DNA from: Lachnospiraceae bacterium
Lineage (GTDB): Bacteria > Bacillota_A > Clostridia > Lachnospirales > Lachnospiraceae
DNA: 24,849 nucleotides
Assembly (NCBI GenBank): GCA_017996675.1
Contig: JAGOGN010000005.1
Location: forward strand, 1-24,849
Direction of reading: 5' to 3'
Shown: one piece after another, positions 1 through 9,752 of the stretch
How positions within the stretch are numbered: position 1 is the stretch's first letter
Layout: the number at the start of each line of letters is the position of its first letter
Translations under genes and position numbers: made by a program
Notes under the pieces: model-generated
Database searches by the model: none
The model's input: the letters and a program-made list of their open reading frames with translations, nothing else
What the model was told of the DNA's origin: nothing

Positions 1-2034
1 ATCAGATGGCGCTTGTTCATATCTAGCAAACGAATAAGAGAAATCGCCACTTCCACCCGTCATGGATCTTAAATCTGTATTATATCCAAAAATTTCCGTA
101 AATGGGATGTCCGCCATAATCTCTTGTTTTCCATCATTTGTTGGATTCATTCCCAATACTCTTCCGCGTCGTTTATTCAGATCTCCCATTACATCACCTG
201 TATAGCGATCTGGAATCACAACCTTCAGCGCAGCAATTGGTTCTAACAAAATTGGGGACGCTTCCATAAATCCTTTTTTAAATGCCTGATGAGCAGCTGT
301 CTTAAATGCCATTTCAGACGAATCTACTGCATGATAAGATCCATCATATAGCACAGCCTTTACACCTACAACTGGATAGCCAGCCAATGGGCCTTTTATA
401 ACTGCATCATGAACTCCCTTTTCTACTGCAGGGAAAAAGTTCTTTGGAACAGCTCCACCCACAACATTTTGTTCAAACACATAAGCTTCATCCAAATTTC
501 CGGATGGTTCAAATGTCATCTTTACATGACCATACTGTCCATGTCCACCAGATTGTTTCTTATATTTATACTCAACGTCCGCTTTCTTACGTATCGTCTC
601 TTTAAATGCAACTCTTGGACGACCTAACTCCACGTCAACTTTATATCGTTCTTTCAGCTTACTTACTGCAACATCAATTTGTTGTTCTCCAATACCATAA
701 ATCAAAGCCTGACGATTCTCACTATCATTCACACATTTTAATGTCAAATCCTCTTGCATCAGCTTGTGGAATCCTTGCGATATTTTATCATCATCCCCTT
801 TATTCACAGCTTTATAGCTTAAATAGGTGTAAGGTACGGATAAATCAGTCTTACCATAAATCACTGGAGCTGCTTTTGTAGAAAGAGTATCTCTCGTAGC
901 AGTCTTTGTAAGCTTCGCAAGCGCTCCAATATCACCTGCATGAAGTTCTTTCACTTCGTCCGGTTTATTTCCTTTCAACACATATAATTTTCCAATCTTT
1001 TCTTCTGTATCTTTATCATGATTAAAAAGTAAATCATCCGTTTTCAAAACTCCTGAGCATACTTTAATCAAGGAATATTTTCCAATAAATGGATCCACGA
1101 TTGTTTTAAATACATATGCTGTCTTTGATTTTGAAAAATCGTAATTACCTTCAAACACTTCATTATTTTTTAAATTAACACCTACACATTCTCTGGCTGC
1201 AGGACTTGGTAAATATTTTACAATATCATCAAGTAACGTATAAATACCCTGTGCGAGAACTGAAGATCCCATGGTAACTGGTACCATACTGCCATCATCT
1301 ACATTACGATTGAGTGCGGATCGAATCTCTGATTCGGAAAATTCATCTCCACTAAAATAACGATCCATAAATTCTTCACTTGTCTCTGCAACAGATTCCA
1401 TCAATGCATCTCTGTATAAATTCAAATTTTCCATTGAATAATCTGGAATCGGTATTTCCTGAACTTCTCCTTTAGCATCCCAACGATTTGCTGTTAGACC
1501 GACCACATTCACGTAACCTACAAATTTCTCATTCTCTCTGATTGGCATATGAAATGGTGCAATTGCCTGTCCATATAAATCCTGTAATTCACTTACAACT
1601 TCACGAAAACTTGCATTATCATCATCCATCCCTGACACAAAAACCATTCGTGGTAAATGATATTTATCACAAAGTTCCCACGCTCTCTTCGTTCCCACTT
1701 CTATTCCAGATTTACCTGAAACAACAATAATGGCTGCATCAGCAACAGAAGCAGCCTCTTCAGCTTCTCCTACAAAATCAAAATAGCCTGGTGTGTCCAG
1801 GATATTAATCTTCACATTATCCCATATAACTGGAATAACTGAGGTATTTGTAGAGAATTGTCTCTTTATTTCTTCCTTATCATAATCACTTATTGTATTG
1901 CCGTCATCAATCTTGCCCATGCGGGAAATATCTCCTGCCAGGTAGGCCATTGCTTCTGTTAAGCTGGTCTTACCGCTTCCCCCATGACCCAATAAAACAA
2001 TGTTGCGAATCTTGTCTGTTGTAAATACGTTCAT
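1..2034 (-). CDS. EF-G-like translation factor paralogue (FusA2-type), C-terminus cut by window edge
   Basis: 678 codons are visible from an ATG at 2034, preceded by a good AGGAGG site about 7 bases upstream; the frame is open to base 1, so only a short C-terminal tail should be missing. The order is a GTPase domain with P-loop GHGGSGKT (residues 16-23) and switch II DTPGY (80-84), then EF-G domains II-V, including a domain IV stretch KQSGGHGQYGHVKM and a C-terminal RRGRVLGM segment. It resembles the EF-G-like family rather than housekeeping FusA: there are no rpsL, rpsG or tuf neighbours, the usual PGH histidine of EF-G is Tyr84, and the NKxD guanine-specificity motif reads SGMD (134-137). 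True EF-G drives ribosomal translocation with GTP; the role of this paralogue (translocation without GTP hydrolysis, ribosome rescue or ribosome protection) is unknown. Family call confident, function not. Confidence 0.9.
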   Translation of the reverse strand, partial: MNVFTTDKIRNIVLLGHGGSGKTSLTEAMAYLAGDISRMGKIDDGNTISDYDKEEIKRQFSTNTSVIPVIWDNVKINILDTPGYFDFVGEAEEAASVADAAIIVVSGKSGIEVGTKRAWELCDKYHLPRMVFVSGMDDDNASFREVVSELQDLYGQAIAPFHMPIRENEKFVGYVNVVGLTANRWDAKGEVQEIPIPDYSMENLNLYRDALMESVAETSEEFMDRYFSGDEFSESEIRSALNRNVDDGSMVPVTMGSSVLAQGIYTLLDDIVKYLPSPAARECVGVNLKNNEVFEGNYDFSKSKTAYVFKTIVDPFIGKYSLIKVCSGVLKTDDLLFNHDKDTEEKIGKLYVLKGNKPDEVKELHAGDIGALAKLTKTATRDTLSTKAAPVIYGKTDLSVPYTYLSYKAVNKGDDDKISQGFHKLMQEDLTLKCVNDSENRQALIYGIGEQQIDVAVSKLKERYKVDVELGRPRVAFKETIRKKADVEYKYKKQSGGHGQYGHVKMTFEPSGNLDEAYVFEQNVVGGAVPKNFFPAVEKGVHDAVIKGPLAGYPVVGVKAVLYDGSYHAVDSSEMAFKTAAHQAFKKGFMEASPILLEPIAALKVVIPDRYTGDVMGDLNKRRGRVLGMNPTNDGKQEIMADIPFTEIFGYNTDLRSMTGGSGDFSYSFARYEQAPSD

Positions 2035-2074
2035 GTGCAAATCCTCCTATACAAGTTATTTTTAAGATATATGT

Positions 2075-2103
2075 ATTGTACTAAAAATTCATCAATTGTA
2101 CAA
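2075..2103 (-). promoter_or_regulatory. Sigma-A promoter of the EF-G-like gene
   Basis: On the minus strand TTGTAC (2098-2103) and TACAAT (2075-2080) are separated by exactly 17 bases, about 40 bases upstream of the ATG at 2034. It is divergent from the aroA promoter. Confidence 0.65.
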
Positions 2104-2209
2104 TGATTATTTTTAATACTTTTTCAAAACAACGTCTTTATGGAAACTTTGACCTACTTTTGCGGAGAATTGTACGTATTGTGTAAAAAACTCGATATTG
2201 TTTTTCAAT

Positions 2210-2238
2210 TTGCTTTTCCAAGAAAGATAGAGTACAAT
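2210..2238 (+). promoter_or_regulatory. Sigma-A promoter of aroA
   Basis: TTGCTT (2210-2215), a 17-base spacer and TACAAT (2233-2238) lie just upstream of the aroA ribosome binding site AAAGGAG, giving a very short leader. Confidence 0.65.
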
Positions 2239-2261
2239 AAAATATTATAAAGGAGTCAACT

Positions 2262-3584
2262 ATGCTGATCAAAAAAAATACACCACTCAAAGGAACCGTA
2301 GTCGTTCCTTGTGACAAATCAATTGCACATCGAGCATTTTTTACAGCATCTATCTGCTCAGGAGAATCCATCATTCGAATTCCTGTTTGTGGGTTAGATT
2401 GTCTTACAACCATTCATTGTATGCGCAGTCTTGGCATATCCATAACCATGTGTAAAGAAGGTTATCGGGTTAAGGGTAAAGGAATGCATGGACTAAAGTC
2501 ATATTCTGGAATTTTGTCCTGTGATAACAGTGGTACTACTGCACGTTTTTTAATGGGCTTGTTATCTGCACAAAGTTTTGAATCATCTTTATCTGGCGAC
2601 AACTCTCTCAAACAGCGTCCCATGAAACGAGTTACCGATCCACTTTCCTTAATGGGCGCCAATTTTCAATATCACAACCAAGTTGGTGTACTACCGTTAA
2701 CCATACTTCCCGGGCCGTTGAAAGGAATCCATTTTGATATGATTGTTTCTTCCGCACAAGTGAAATCTGCAATTATGTATGCAGCACTCTATGCAGACTC
2801 TCCAACCATTATTAATGAACCTATTCCAACAAGGAACCATACGGAAATTTTTTTACATCAATGCGGTGCACAGCTTCACAAAAAAAATCAGCAGCTGACC
2901 ATTCACCCTGCTGAAATTCTCCATCCTTTCGACCTGAAAATTCCCGGTGATTTTTCAAGTGCTGCATATTTTATTACGGCTGCATGCATCGTACCTAATT
3001 CCGAAGTTTGTATTCGTCAGGTCAATGTAAATCCAACACGGGTTGGCTTCTTAAAAGTCGTCAAACAAATGGGTGGAAAGTTTAAATTGCAAAATAAAAC
3101 CATGGAAAACGGCGAGCCCGTTGCCGATATTATCATTCTGTCTTCTTCATTAAAAGGCATCACAATCGATTCCTCTCTCATTCCTTCCATGATTGATGAA
3201 ATTCCGCTCATTGCAGTCTTAGCCTGTTTTGCAGAAGGAACCACCATCATTCATGACGCATCTGAATTGCGATATAAGGAAAGCGATCGAATCCATGCCA
3301 TTGTAGAGAATTTACAAGAAATGGGTGCAGATATCATTGAATACGAAGATGGTTTCGCCATTTTAGGCGGTCAGCCACTACGCGGAACAACCATCAAGAC
3401 CTATGGAGATCACCGAATCGCAATGAGTTTTTCCATTGCTGCCCTCATGACAGATGGAGAGGTTGCTTTGGACGATTGGACCTGTGTAAGTATTTCCTAT
3501 CCCGAATTTTTCCAGGATCTGTTAAATTTAACAGGTGTCAGTATCAATGAAGCAGGGAAGAAATTATTAAATAAACACTTTTAA
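2262..3584 (+). CDS. aroA: 3-phosphoshikimate 1-carboxyvinyltransferase (EPSP synthase)
   Basis: 440 aa, full length for the family. It transfers enolpyruvate from PEP to shikimate-3-phosphate, the sixth step of the cytoplasmic shikimate pathway leading to chorismate. Recognisable signatures in order are DKSIAHRA near residue 18 (K19 and R24 match the conserved substrate-binding Lys and Arg), NSGTTARFLMG, GDNSLKQRPM, the SSAQVKSA segment, TRNHTE, the IDEIPLIAV segment, LRYKESDRI and YGDHRIAMS. The NSGTT form is closer to Gram-positive class II enzymes than to the E. coli type. Two common glycines are changed: PG before the N-terminal DKS is PC, and GNSGTT is DNSGTT. The ATG at 2262 has an AAAGGAG site 7 bases upstream. 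The gene stands alone with its own promoter and terminator and no other aro gene nearby. Confidence 0.96.
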   Translation: MLIKKNTPLKGTVVVPCDKSIAHRAFFTASICSGESIIRIPVCGLDCLTTIHCMRSLGISITMCKEGYRVKGKGMHGLKSYSGILSCDNSGTTARFLMGLLSAQSFESSLSGDNSLKQRPMKRVTDPLSLMGANFQYHNQVGVLPLTILPGPLKGIHFDMIVSSAQVKSAIMYAALYADSPTIINEPIPTRNHTEIFLHQCGAQLHKKNQQLTIHPAEILHPFDLKIPGDFSSAAYFITAACIVPNSEVCIRQVNVNPTRVGFLKVVKQMGGKFKLQNKTMENGEPVADIIILSSSLKGITIDSSLIPSMIDEIPLIAVLACFAEGTTIIHDASELRYKESDRIHAIVENLQEMGADIIEYEDGFAILGGQPLRGTTIKTYGDHRIAMSFSIAALMTDGEVALDDWTCVSISYPEFFQDLLNLTGVSINEAGKKLLNKHF

Positions 3585-3587
3585 AAA

Positions 3588-3623
3588 AAAGACTGCATCC
3601 CGACAATCAAGGGTGCAGTCTTT
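3588..3623. terminator. Bidirectional terminator between aroA and pilZ
   Basis: Arms AAAGACTGCA and TGCAGTCTTT extend through a CCC/GGG helix past one bulged T, with a 9-base loop. It sits between the convergent stops at 3584 and 3634. The minus-strand copy ends in a run of eight T, so it is strongest for the pheST-queA-pilZ transcript and usable for aroA. Confidence 0.85.
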
Positions 3624-3633
3624 ACTCATTTAA

Positions 3634-3978
3634 TTAATCATCCAGCTCATTAAAGATTTGATAAATTTCAATCTTCAACGCATCCGTTTCTGTCATTCCG
3701 ACAAAAATTCCGCCATAATTGAATTTACCATCTTCTTCTTCCACTCGAACAATTTCAATAACTGTGTCAATAATTTCCTTTGTCCAGATTTGAATCTTCG
3801 CATCGTAGTATGTTCCTGCTTTCAATTCCTGATCAGCTGTAAATCCAATACCTGTTTTCGAAATATCAAATACTTTCACATGAAGAAATCTTAATGTTGT
3901 TAGACCTTCTGTGTCCAGGCGCTCTAATTGAACCGAAACATCCAGATCCAATCGTTTGCTTCTTCTTCTTTCTTCCAT
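3634..3978 (-). CDS. PilZ-domain cyclic-di-GMP receptor protein
   Basis: 114 aa from the ATG at 3978. The PilZ signature is complete: RxxxR at residues 5-9 (inside a run of Arg and Lys) and DISKTG at 38-43, matching (D/N)xSxxG, followed by a beta-rich domain. PilZ proteins bind cyclic-di-GMP and pass the signal to motility, adhesion or envelope targets; nothing here identifies the partner. A longer reading begins at GTG 4017, but no ribosome binding site precedes that codon, whereas AAAGGA lies 9 bases before the ATG at 3978, so the shorter start is chosen. There is no second domain. The gene lies 85 bases after the queA stop on the same strand with no visible terminator or promoter between, so it is probably the last gene of the T-box controlled pheST operon. 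Confidence 0.88.
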   Translation of the reverse strand: MEERRRSKRLDLDVSVQLERLDTEGLTTLRFLHVKVFDISKTGIGFTADQELKAGTYYDAKIQIWTKEIIDTVIEIVRVEEEDGKFNYGGIFVGMTETDALKIEIYQIFNELDD

Positions 3979-4063
3979 AACCACATTTCCTTTCGATTCA
4001 AAGTTCTGTTCCACCACTATTTTAAATCAAAATCATTTGAGATACAACCTGTTTTTTATTTAT

Positions 4064-5113
4064 TTACTGTTTTGCTGACAGATTTGTATTTCCAATAAAC
4101 ATCGCATCTCCAAAACTAAAGAAGCGATAGTTTTCCTCTACAGCAATTTTGTACGCATTCATTACATTTTCACGTCCAGCTAGGGCGGAAACCAGCATAA
4201 TTAAAGTTGATTCTGGTAAGTGAAAATTAGTTATTAACCCATCCAAAATCTTAAACTGGTAACCTGGATAAATGAAAATTTCTGTAAAACCACTCGTGGC
4301 CTTAATTGTGCCATCTGGCAACGCAGCCGACTCCAATGTCCTACAGCTTGTTGTTCCCACACAAATGACCTTCTTATGTTCTCTTTTGGTCTGATTAATT
4401 AATTCTGCAGCCGCCTCATCCACCATATAAAATTCTGAATGCATGTGATGGTCTTTTACCTGATCTACTTTCACAGGCCGAAAGGTTCCTAATCCAACAT
4501 GAAGCGTGATTTCTGCAATGCGAACTCCTTTATTACGAATCTCCTCTAACAAATCAGGAGTCATATGAAGACCAGCTGTTGGTGCGGCTGCTGAACCATT
4601 ATGCTTTGCATAAACAGTCTGATAACGTTCCTTGTCTTCTAAATGATGGGTAATATAAGGAGGTAATGGCATCTGTCCTAATTCGTCCAGCACTTCTTCA
4701 AAAATCCCATCGAACTGAAACTGAATCAATCGGTTTCCTTCTTCTATAACATCCAGGACTTTTCCTTTTAAACGACCATCTCCAAACGTCAGTTCCACTC
4801 CAGGCTTCACTTTTTTACCTGGCTTTACAAGAGTTTCCCAAATATTTTGATCTCTTCTTTTTAACAAAAGAATTTCAATTTTGCCTTCATGCCCTTCTCG
4901 ATGTCCATACAGTCTGGCAGGTAATACTCTGGTATTGTTCAATACTAAGCAGTCTCCTGGCATCAGGTAATCGATCATTTCTCGAAATACCTGATGTTTG
5001 ACCGCTCCTGTCTCTTTATCAAGAACCAGTAACCTGGAACTGGAACGATCCAAAAGCGGATCTTGTGCAATTAATTCTTCTGGCAGATCATAATCAAAAT
5101 CTTTTACATCCAT
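4064..5113 (-). CDS. queA: S-adenosylmethionine:tRNA ribosyltransferase-isomerase
   Basis: 349 aa, the usual length. QueA transfers and isomerises the ribosyl moiety of SAM onto preQ1 at the wobble position of GUN-anticodon tRNAs, giving epoxyqueuosine. Family hallmarks are the N-terminal [12 protein letters not shown] segment, [12 protein letters not shown], the [12 protein letters not shown] segment, [13 protein letters not shown], the [11 protein letters not shown] stretch and [17 protein letters not shown] near the C-terminus. The ATG at 5113 has AGAGGT 6 bases upstream and begins 11 bases after pheT, so it is co-transcribed with it. The common partner tgt is not adjacent. The tRNA-modification role fits loosely with a tRNA-synthetase operon. 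Confidence 0.97.
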   Translation of the reverse strand: MDVKDFDYDLPEELIAQDPLLDRSSSRLLVLDKETGAVKHQVFREMIDYLMPGDCLVLNNTRVLPARLYGHREGHEGKIEILLLKRRDQNIWETLVKPGKKVKPGVELTFGDGRLKGKVLDVIEEGNRLIQFQFDGIFEEVLDELGQMPLPPYITHHLEDKERYQTVYAKHNGSAAAPTAGLHMTPDLLEEIRNKGVRIAEITLHVGLGTFRPVKVDQVKDHHMHSEFYMVDEAAAELINQTKREHKKVICVGTTSCRTLESAALPDGTIKATSGFTEIFIYPGYQFKILDGLITNFHLPESTLIMLVSALAGRENVMNAYKIAVEENYRFFSFGDAMFIGNTNLSAKQ

Positions 5114-5124
5114 TTCTTTACCTC

Positions 5125-7548
5125 TTAAACTTGCCTTAACTCTACACCAGCATTGGATAGAGCTTTCATGATTTTTCCCATTGCTTGTACAATTTCATTT
5201 TCTTCTAACGTTTTATCTTTCGCTCTGAATACCAATGAATACGCCATGGATTTATGTCCTTCTAAAACCTGATTGCCTTCATAAATATCAAACAATTCGA
5301 TCGATTCCAGATAGGAGCCGCCTGCTTTTTTAATGGTATTTTCGATTTCTTTTGCTAACATCTGCTTTGGCACCAAAAGACTTAAATCTCTGGTTACAGC
5401 TGGATATTTTGCTAATCCCTGATACTTATACTGGAAGTTACTAAGTTCAAGCACACGATTCATATGAATGACTGCAACAAGTGCACTACCTTTCATTCCA
5501 TAATTTTGAATGACCTGTGGATGAACTTCGCCAAGATACGCAATTTCTTCTCCATTGCAAGTACATACGGCTGCTTTTCCTGGATGCAAAAATGGAATAT
5601 TTTGAACTGGTTCATAATCTAATTCAGCAAAAACTCCACATTCTGTTAAGATTACCTGAACCATTCCTTTTAAGTCAAAGAAATCTCCTTCTCCGTACAT
5701 TCCTAATGTAAGTTCCATTTCTTCTTGTGGAAGTTCAGTCATCGGTAATGTTTTTGGCAAATAAATGTTTCCAAATTCAAATAACCGAACATTTTTATTT
5801 CTTCTATTATAATTTGTAGAAAGGTTCGTCATCATACCATTTAAAGAAACCGTTCTCATGATACTAAAATCCTCGCCAAGTGGATTTTGAATGGTAACCG
5901 TCTGGCGCAAATTAGAATCTTGTGAAATTCTTAATTTATCAAACACTTTTGGACTTTCAAATGAATAATTCATTGCTTGTGAAAATCCGCATAAACGTGC
6001 TGCAGTTCCTGCTTTTACCTGCATCGTTCTTAGCTCGGATAATTGTCCCATTGTGGTTTCGCCTTTTGGAAGGGTGGTAGGAATTTTATCATATCCGTAA
6101 AAACGAGCTACTTCTTCTGCAAGATCATTCATTTCAAAAATGTCCTGTCTCCAGCTAGGCACCCAAACCTCACCTTGTTCTTCACAATAGGTCAGATCTA
6201 CCTTATTTAAGTAAGTGATCATTTCTTCTTTTGCAATATTGGTACCTAATAATTGATTGATTGCATCTGGACAAAATGAAACATAATGGCCATCTACAGG
6301 ATTCGGATAAACATCAATTTCTCCACCTACTACTTCTCCGGCACCGATTTCTTCAATTAGCTGACAAGCCCGATCCATAGCAAGCTTTGCAGTATTTGGG
6401 TCCAGTCCTTTTTCAAATTTACCTGATGCATCCGTTCTTAATCCTACTTTTTTAGAAGTAAGACGAATATTGGTTCCATCAAAACATGCTGCTTCCAAAA
6501 GAACATCGGTTACATCCTCTTTAATCATGGAGTTCTCTCCGCCCATGATTCCAGCAATTCCAACTGGTTTCTTACCATCACAAATCATTAAAGTAGAATC
6601 TGTTAAGGCGCGATCCTGTCCATCCAATGTTTTGAAAGTATCACCATTACAAGCTGAGCGAACAATAATTTCATTGCCTTCAATGTCTCTTAAATCATAA
6701 GAATGCATTGGCTGACCCATTTCTTCCATCACGAAATTCGTAATATCCACAATATTATTAATTGGACGAATTCCTACAGAAGCAAGACATCTTTGCATCC
6801 ACAGTGGACTTGGTTGGATTTTTACATTTTTTACAACGCGAGCGATATAACGACTACATTTTTCAGAATCCTCAATGGATACTTTAAAACTGTTACGAAT
6901 ATCCTCTTGATTACCCGTTTGGTTAACCTTAGGAAGAATCAAATCTTTCTGAAATGTTGCAGCCACTTCTCTTGCAATTCCAATCATGGAAAAGCAATCC
7001 ACGCGGTTTGATGTTACTTCATATTCGACCATCACATCATTTAAGCCCAAAATAGCTGCTGCTTGTTCGCCAACAGGCACTTCGGAATCAAAAATATAAA
7101 TTCCATCTGCGCAAGCTTCTGGATACATATCACAATTAGAGCCTAATTCCTGAATGGAACACATCATTCCATTACTGATGATTCCTCTTAATTTACCCTT
7201 TTTAATCTTAACGCCACCTTTGATCCGATTTCCATCATGATCACAGGCAACTCGTCCACCATCTAATACCACAGGGACTTTATCATTTTCTTTTACATTA
7301 TTTGCGCCAGTAACGATTTGAACAAATTCTTCTTCTCCAATATCAACCTGACAAATAATCAATTTATCTGCATCCGGATGGCGCTCAATTTTCTTAATCT
7401 GACCCACAAATATCTTTTCCAGATCCGCTCCACGGTCTTCATATCCTTCTACTTTTGTTCCTGAAAGTGTCATGCGATCTACAAAATCAGTTGTCGCAAC
7501 ATCTAAATCTGGAACATATCTTTTTATCCATGTAAATGAACTATTCAT
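5125..7548 (-). CDS. pheT: Phenylalanyl-tRNA synthetase beta subunit
   Basis: 807 aa, typical of bacterial PheT. The order is an N-terminal tRNA-binding OB-fold (about residues 40-150, with [15 protein letters not shown]), the B3/B4 editing region, a B5 domain, a catalytic-like core, and a C-terminal FDX-ACB anticodon-binding domain (from about 710, starting near [14 protein letters not shown]). With PheS it forms the alpha2-beta2 enzyme that charges tRNA-Phe and edits mischarged Tyr. The ATG at 7548 has GAAGGGAG 6 bases upstream and follows the pheS stop by 16 bases. No truncation or frameshift is seen. Confidence 0.98.
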   Translation of the reverse strand: MNSSFTWIKRYVPDLDVATTDFVDRMTLSGTKVEGYEDRGADLEKIFVGQIKKIERHPDADKLIICQVDIGEEEFVQIVTGANNVKENDKVPVVLDGGRVACDHDGNRIKGGVKIKKGKLRGIISNGMMCSIQELGSNCDMYPEACADGIYIFDSEVPVGEQAAAILGLNDVMVEYEVTSNRVDCFSMIGIAREVAATFQKDLILPKVNQTGNQEDIRNSFKVSIEDSEKCSRYIARVVKNVKIQPSPLWMQRCLASVGIRPINNIVDITNFVMEEMGQPMHSYDLRDIEGNEIIVRSACNGDTFKTLDGQDRALTDSTLMICDGKKPVGIAGIMGGENSMIKEDVTDVLLEAACFDGTNIRLTSKKVGLRTDASGKFEKGLDPNTAKLAMDRACQLIEEIGAGEVVGGEIDVYPNPVDGHYVSFCPDAINQLLGTNIAKEEMITYLNKVDLTYCEEQGEVWVPSWRQDIFEMNDLAEEVARFYGYDKIPTTLPKGETTMGQLSELRTMQVKAGTAARLCGFSQAMNYSFESPKVFDKLRISQDSNLRQTVTIQNPLGEDFSIMRTVSLNGMMTNLSTNYNRRNKNVRLFEFGNIYLPKTLPMTELPQEEMELTLGMYGEGDFFDLKGMVQVILTECGVFAELDYEPVQNIPFLHPGKAAVCTCNGEEIAYLGEVHPQVIQNYGMKGSALVAVIHMNRVLELSNFQYKYQGLAKYPAVTRDLSLLVPKQMLAKEIENTIKKAGGSYLESIELFDIYEGNQVLEGHKSMAYSLVFRAKDKTLEENEIVQAMGKIMKALSNAGVELRQV

Positions 7549-7564
7549 TATAATCTCCCTTCTC

Positions 7565-8584
7565 TTAGAACTGGTTTAAAAAGCGTTCATCATTTTCATA
7601 TAATAAGCGCATATCATCAATCTCATATTTCAAAAGAGCTATTCTTTCTAATCCTACACCAAATGCAAATCCAGAATATTCATCTGGATCAATCTTACAT
7701 CTGCGTAGCACATTTGGATGTACCATTCCACAACCCAAGATCTCAATCCATCCGCTTCCTTTACAAAAACGACAGCCTGCACCTTTACACTTAAAGCAAG
7801 ATACATCCATTTCTGCACTTGGTTCTGTGAATGGGAAATGATGAGGACGGAATTTTACATTCGTCTCTTCGCCAAACAGTCTTCTAGCAAATTCCTGTAA
7901 AGTTCCCTTTAAATCTGCAAAAGTAATTCCTTTATCAATAACCAGTCCCTCAATTTGATGAAATGACGGTGAATGTGTCGCATCCACATCATCGGAACGA
8001 AATACTCTGCCCGGTGCAAGAATACGAATTGGTAACTGTTGCTTTTCCATTTCACGAATCTGAACTGGGGAAGTCTGTGTACGAAGTACGATATTTTCAT
8101 TCACATAAAAGGTGTCCTGTTCATCTTTCGCAGGATGGTTGTCAGGTATATTCAATGCTTCAAAATTATAATAATCAAATTCCACTTCAGGACCTTCTAC
8201 TACTTCATAGCCCATTCCAACAAAAATATCTTCCACCTGACGTAGTGCGATCTCATTTGGATGCGCATGTCCCACTTTAATTTTCTTCCCTGGAAGTGTC
8301 ACATCAATGGTTTCATTTTTCATTTTATAGTCAAGTTCAGCCGCTTCAATTTTACTTTTCGCGTTTTCAAAAATTCCTTCTAAATATTCTCTTGTTTCAT
8401 TTACAAGTTGTCCAATAATTGGTCTTTCTTCCTGGCTTACATCTTTCATCGACTTTAGAATCGTCGTAAGTTCACCTTTTTTTCCTAAAAAACGCGCTTT
8501 TACATCATTCAGTTTTAATAATCCTTCTGAATTTGAAATTTCTCTCATTGCGTTTTCACGAATCTGATTTAACGTCTCTTTCAT
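7565..8584 (-). CDS. pheS: Phenylalanyl-tRNA synthetase alpha subunit
   Basis: 339 aa from the ATG at 8584, which has AAAGGAG 6 bases upstream. The open frame runs back to 8707, but that extension translates the T-box leader and is rejected. An N-terminal coiled-coil tRNA-binding arm (about 1-90) is followed by the class II catalytic domain: [15 protein letters not shown] with [10 protein letters not shown] and QDTFY (motif 1 region), [11 protein letters not shown] (motif 2 region), and [14 protein letters not shown] (motif 3) near the C-terminus. The C4 segment with [17 protein letters not shown] is usual in Gram-positive PheS. It activates phenylalanine and transfers it to tRNA-Phe together with PheT, encoded 16 bases downstream. 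Confidence 0.98.
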   Translation of the reverse strand: MKETLNQIRENAMREISNSEGLLKLNDVKARFLGKKGELTTILKSMKDVSQEERPIIGQLVNETREYLEGIFENAKSKIEAAELDYKMKNETIDVTLPGKKIKVGHAHPNEIALRQVEDIFVGMGYEVVEGPEVEFDYYNFEALNIPDNHPAKDEQDTFYVNENIVLRTQTSPVQIREMEKQQLPIRILAPGRVFRSDDVDATHSPSFHQIEGLVIDKGITFADLKGTLQEFARRLFGEETNVKFRPHHFPFTEPSAEMDVSCFKCKGAGCRFCKGSGWIEILGCGMVHPNVLRRCKIDPDEYSGFAFGVGLERIALLKYEIDDMRLLYENDERFLNQF

Positions 8585-8597
8585 ACTAGTTCTCCTT

Positions 8598-8852
8598 TCA
8601 ACAATAAAAAAACTCCCTCCCAAATAGGGACGAAGTATTCCGCGGTACCACCCTGATTCCTGTAAACAGGCTCTCAACATAAGATAACGGTTATGACCCG
8701 TTTGCACCTACTTTAGGTTCAGTACAAAAACTCCAGTGTGAAAATTCAGTATCTCGTATACCCAAAGGACTCTCAGCTATGATCCTTTGTCTCTGTGGCT
8801 CACCTACATACCTACTAGCACTTTCTTCGTTTCTTCCATATAAATATAACTA
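8598..8852 (-). ncRNA. T-box leader (tRNA-Phe sensing riboswitch) of pheST-queA-pilZ
   Basis: The minus strand has the complete T-box plan. Stem I has an apical helix CAAAGGA/TCCTTTG (about 8763-8790) and a specifier loop with UUC (Phe codon; plus bases 8740-8742) followed by A. Then come stem II/III-like hairpins, including CCTG..CAGG, and the invariant AGGGTGGTACCGCG (8641-8654), which pairs with the acceptor end of uncharged tRNA. The competing terminator has CCCT/AGGG arms and a T7 run (8604-8631). Uncharged tRNA-Phe stabilises the antiterminator and allows read-through into pheS. The transcription start near 8852 is inferred from the promoter. Confidence 0.95.
8604..8631 (-). terminator. 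Regulated intrinsic terminator of the T-box
   Basis: On the minus strand GTCCCT and AGGGAG arms are followed by seven T, immediately before the pheS ribosome binding site. The 5' arm is shared with the antiterminator, as expected for T-box control. Confidence 0.85.
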
Positions 8853-8858
8853 TCAAAT

Positions 8859-8887
8859 ATTTTATCATAATATCCAAAGTACTTCAA
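8859..8887 (-). promoter_or_regulatory. Promoter of the T-box pheS operon, overlapping the yihY stop codon
   Basis: TTGAAG (8882-8887), a 17-base spacer and TAAAAT (8859-8864), with a TGn extended -10. The -35 box overlaps the last codons and stop of yihY (8884-8886). No terminator separates yihY from it. Confidence 0.7.
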
Positions 8888-9723
8888 GTGATTTTTCTAT
8901 TACGCTTGAAAAGACTTCGAATTTGCTCTCCATATTCCATATTGATCTTTCCACCAATCAATAAAATATACATACAGAAATAAAGCCAAATCATCACTAA
9001 TACCCATGTGGTTAAACTTCCATACATGGAAAATCCGTTAAAATCATCTACGTACACCGAAATAATAAACGACAGAAAATACCAACCTAACGCGCTAAAG
9101 ATCGCCCCTGGTAACTGACTAATGAATTTCGTTTTGCGATTCGGCAGAATTTTCATCATGATTGCAAAAAAAGTAATTAAAACGATCAGTAAAATATAAA
9201 TTCTGGCATTGATTACTCCATTCATGAATCTTTGAAGAATGGACAAATCTCCTCGCAACAGTTTCTGAATATTTCTGCCAAAAACAACAAGCAAGAGTGA
9301 AAAAATAATGGAAAGCATAAAAAGTAATGTATACACAACTGCCCAAAAACGCATCACGAACCAGTTTCTTGTTTCATTGACGCGATACACAGAATTCAGT
9401 CCATTTAAGAGACTTTGTGCCCCTTTTGCCGAAGACCACACGGCCATCACAACGGTGACTGACAAAAATTGCAGAGAATTTGAATAGACCTCACTTACGA
9501 TTCCTGTCAAAAACTTTTCAATATAGGCTGGCGAAAAATCACGAACCACCTGAACCAGCATATCTTCTGTAATTGACGTATATTTGATCAATGAAATAAA
9601 CACCATCAAAAATGGAATAAACGAAAGTATGAAAAAAAATGCAGATTGCGCTGCATAGGCACCAATATGATCTTCTACCAATAGTCCTAAAAAACGAAAT
9701 AGATTGTCTTTAAATTTTCTCAT
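8884..9723 (-). CDS. YihY/UPF0761 family inner-membrane protein (formerly annotated as BrkB/RNase BN-like)
   Basis: 279 aa from the ATG at 9723, which has AAAGGAA 9 bases upstream; an in-frame extension to 9834 would run back into the 6S-like RNA and is rejected. About six hydrophobic segments are visible, with family features: an N-terminal GAYAAQSAFFFILSFIPF segment, an AVWSSAKGAQSLLNGLNSVY stretch after the second membrane region, and a C-terminal hydrophobic stretch with GSLTTWVLVMIWLY and an IGGKINME motif. The molecular role of the family is not established; older RNase BN labels are considered wrong. It lies about 80 bases downstream of the 6S-like RNA and has no evident promoter of its own, so it may depend on read-through from the 6S promoter. 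Confidence 0.9.
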   Translation of the reverse strand: MRKFKDNLFRFLGLLVEDHIGAYAAQSAFFFILSFIPFLMVFISLIKYTSITEDMLVQVVRDFSPAYIEKFLTGIVSEVYSNSLQFLSVTVVMAVWSSAKGAQSLLNGLNSVYRVNETRNWFVMRFWAVVYTLLFMLSIIFSLLLVVFGRNIQKLLRGDLSILQRFMNGVINARIYILLIVLITFFAIMMKILPNRKTKFISQLPGAIFSALGWYFLSFIISVYVDDFNGFSMYGSLTTWVLVMIWLYFCMYILLIGGKINMEYGEQIRSLFKRNRKIT

Positions 9724-9752
9724 GATTTCTTGTTCCTTTTTTTCGAAAGAAA

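Noticed and set aside
409..881. Two plus-strand ORFs inside the EF-G-like gene
   Set aside because: They are antisense to a complete GTPase domain protein, have no ribosome binding site and show no family resemblance.
7963..8280. Plus-strand ORFs within pheS
   Set aside because: They are shadows of a strongly conserved synthetase gene, without start signals.
8585..8707. N-terminal extension of pheS by 41 residues
   Set aside because: The bases encode the T-box antiterminator and terminator, and AAAGGAG sits correctly in front of the ATG at 8584.
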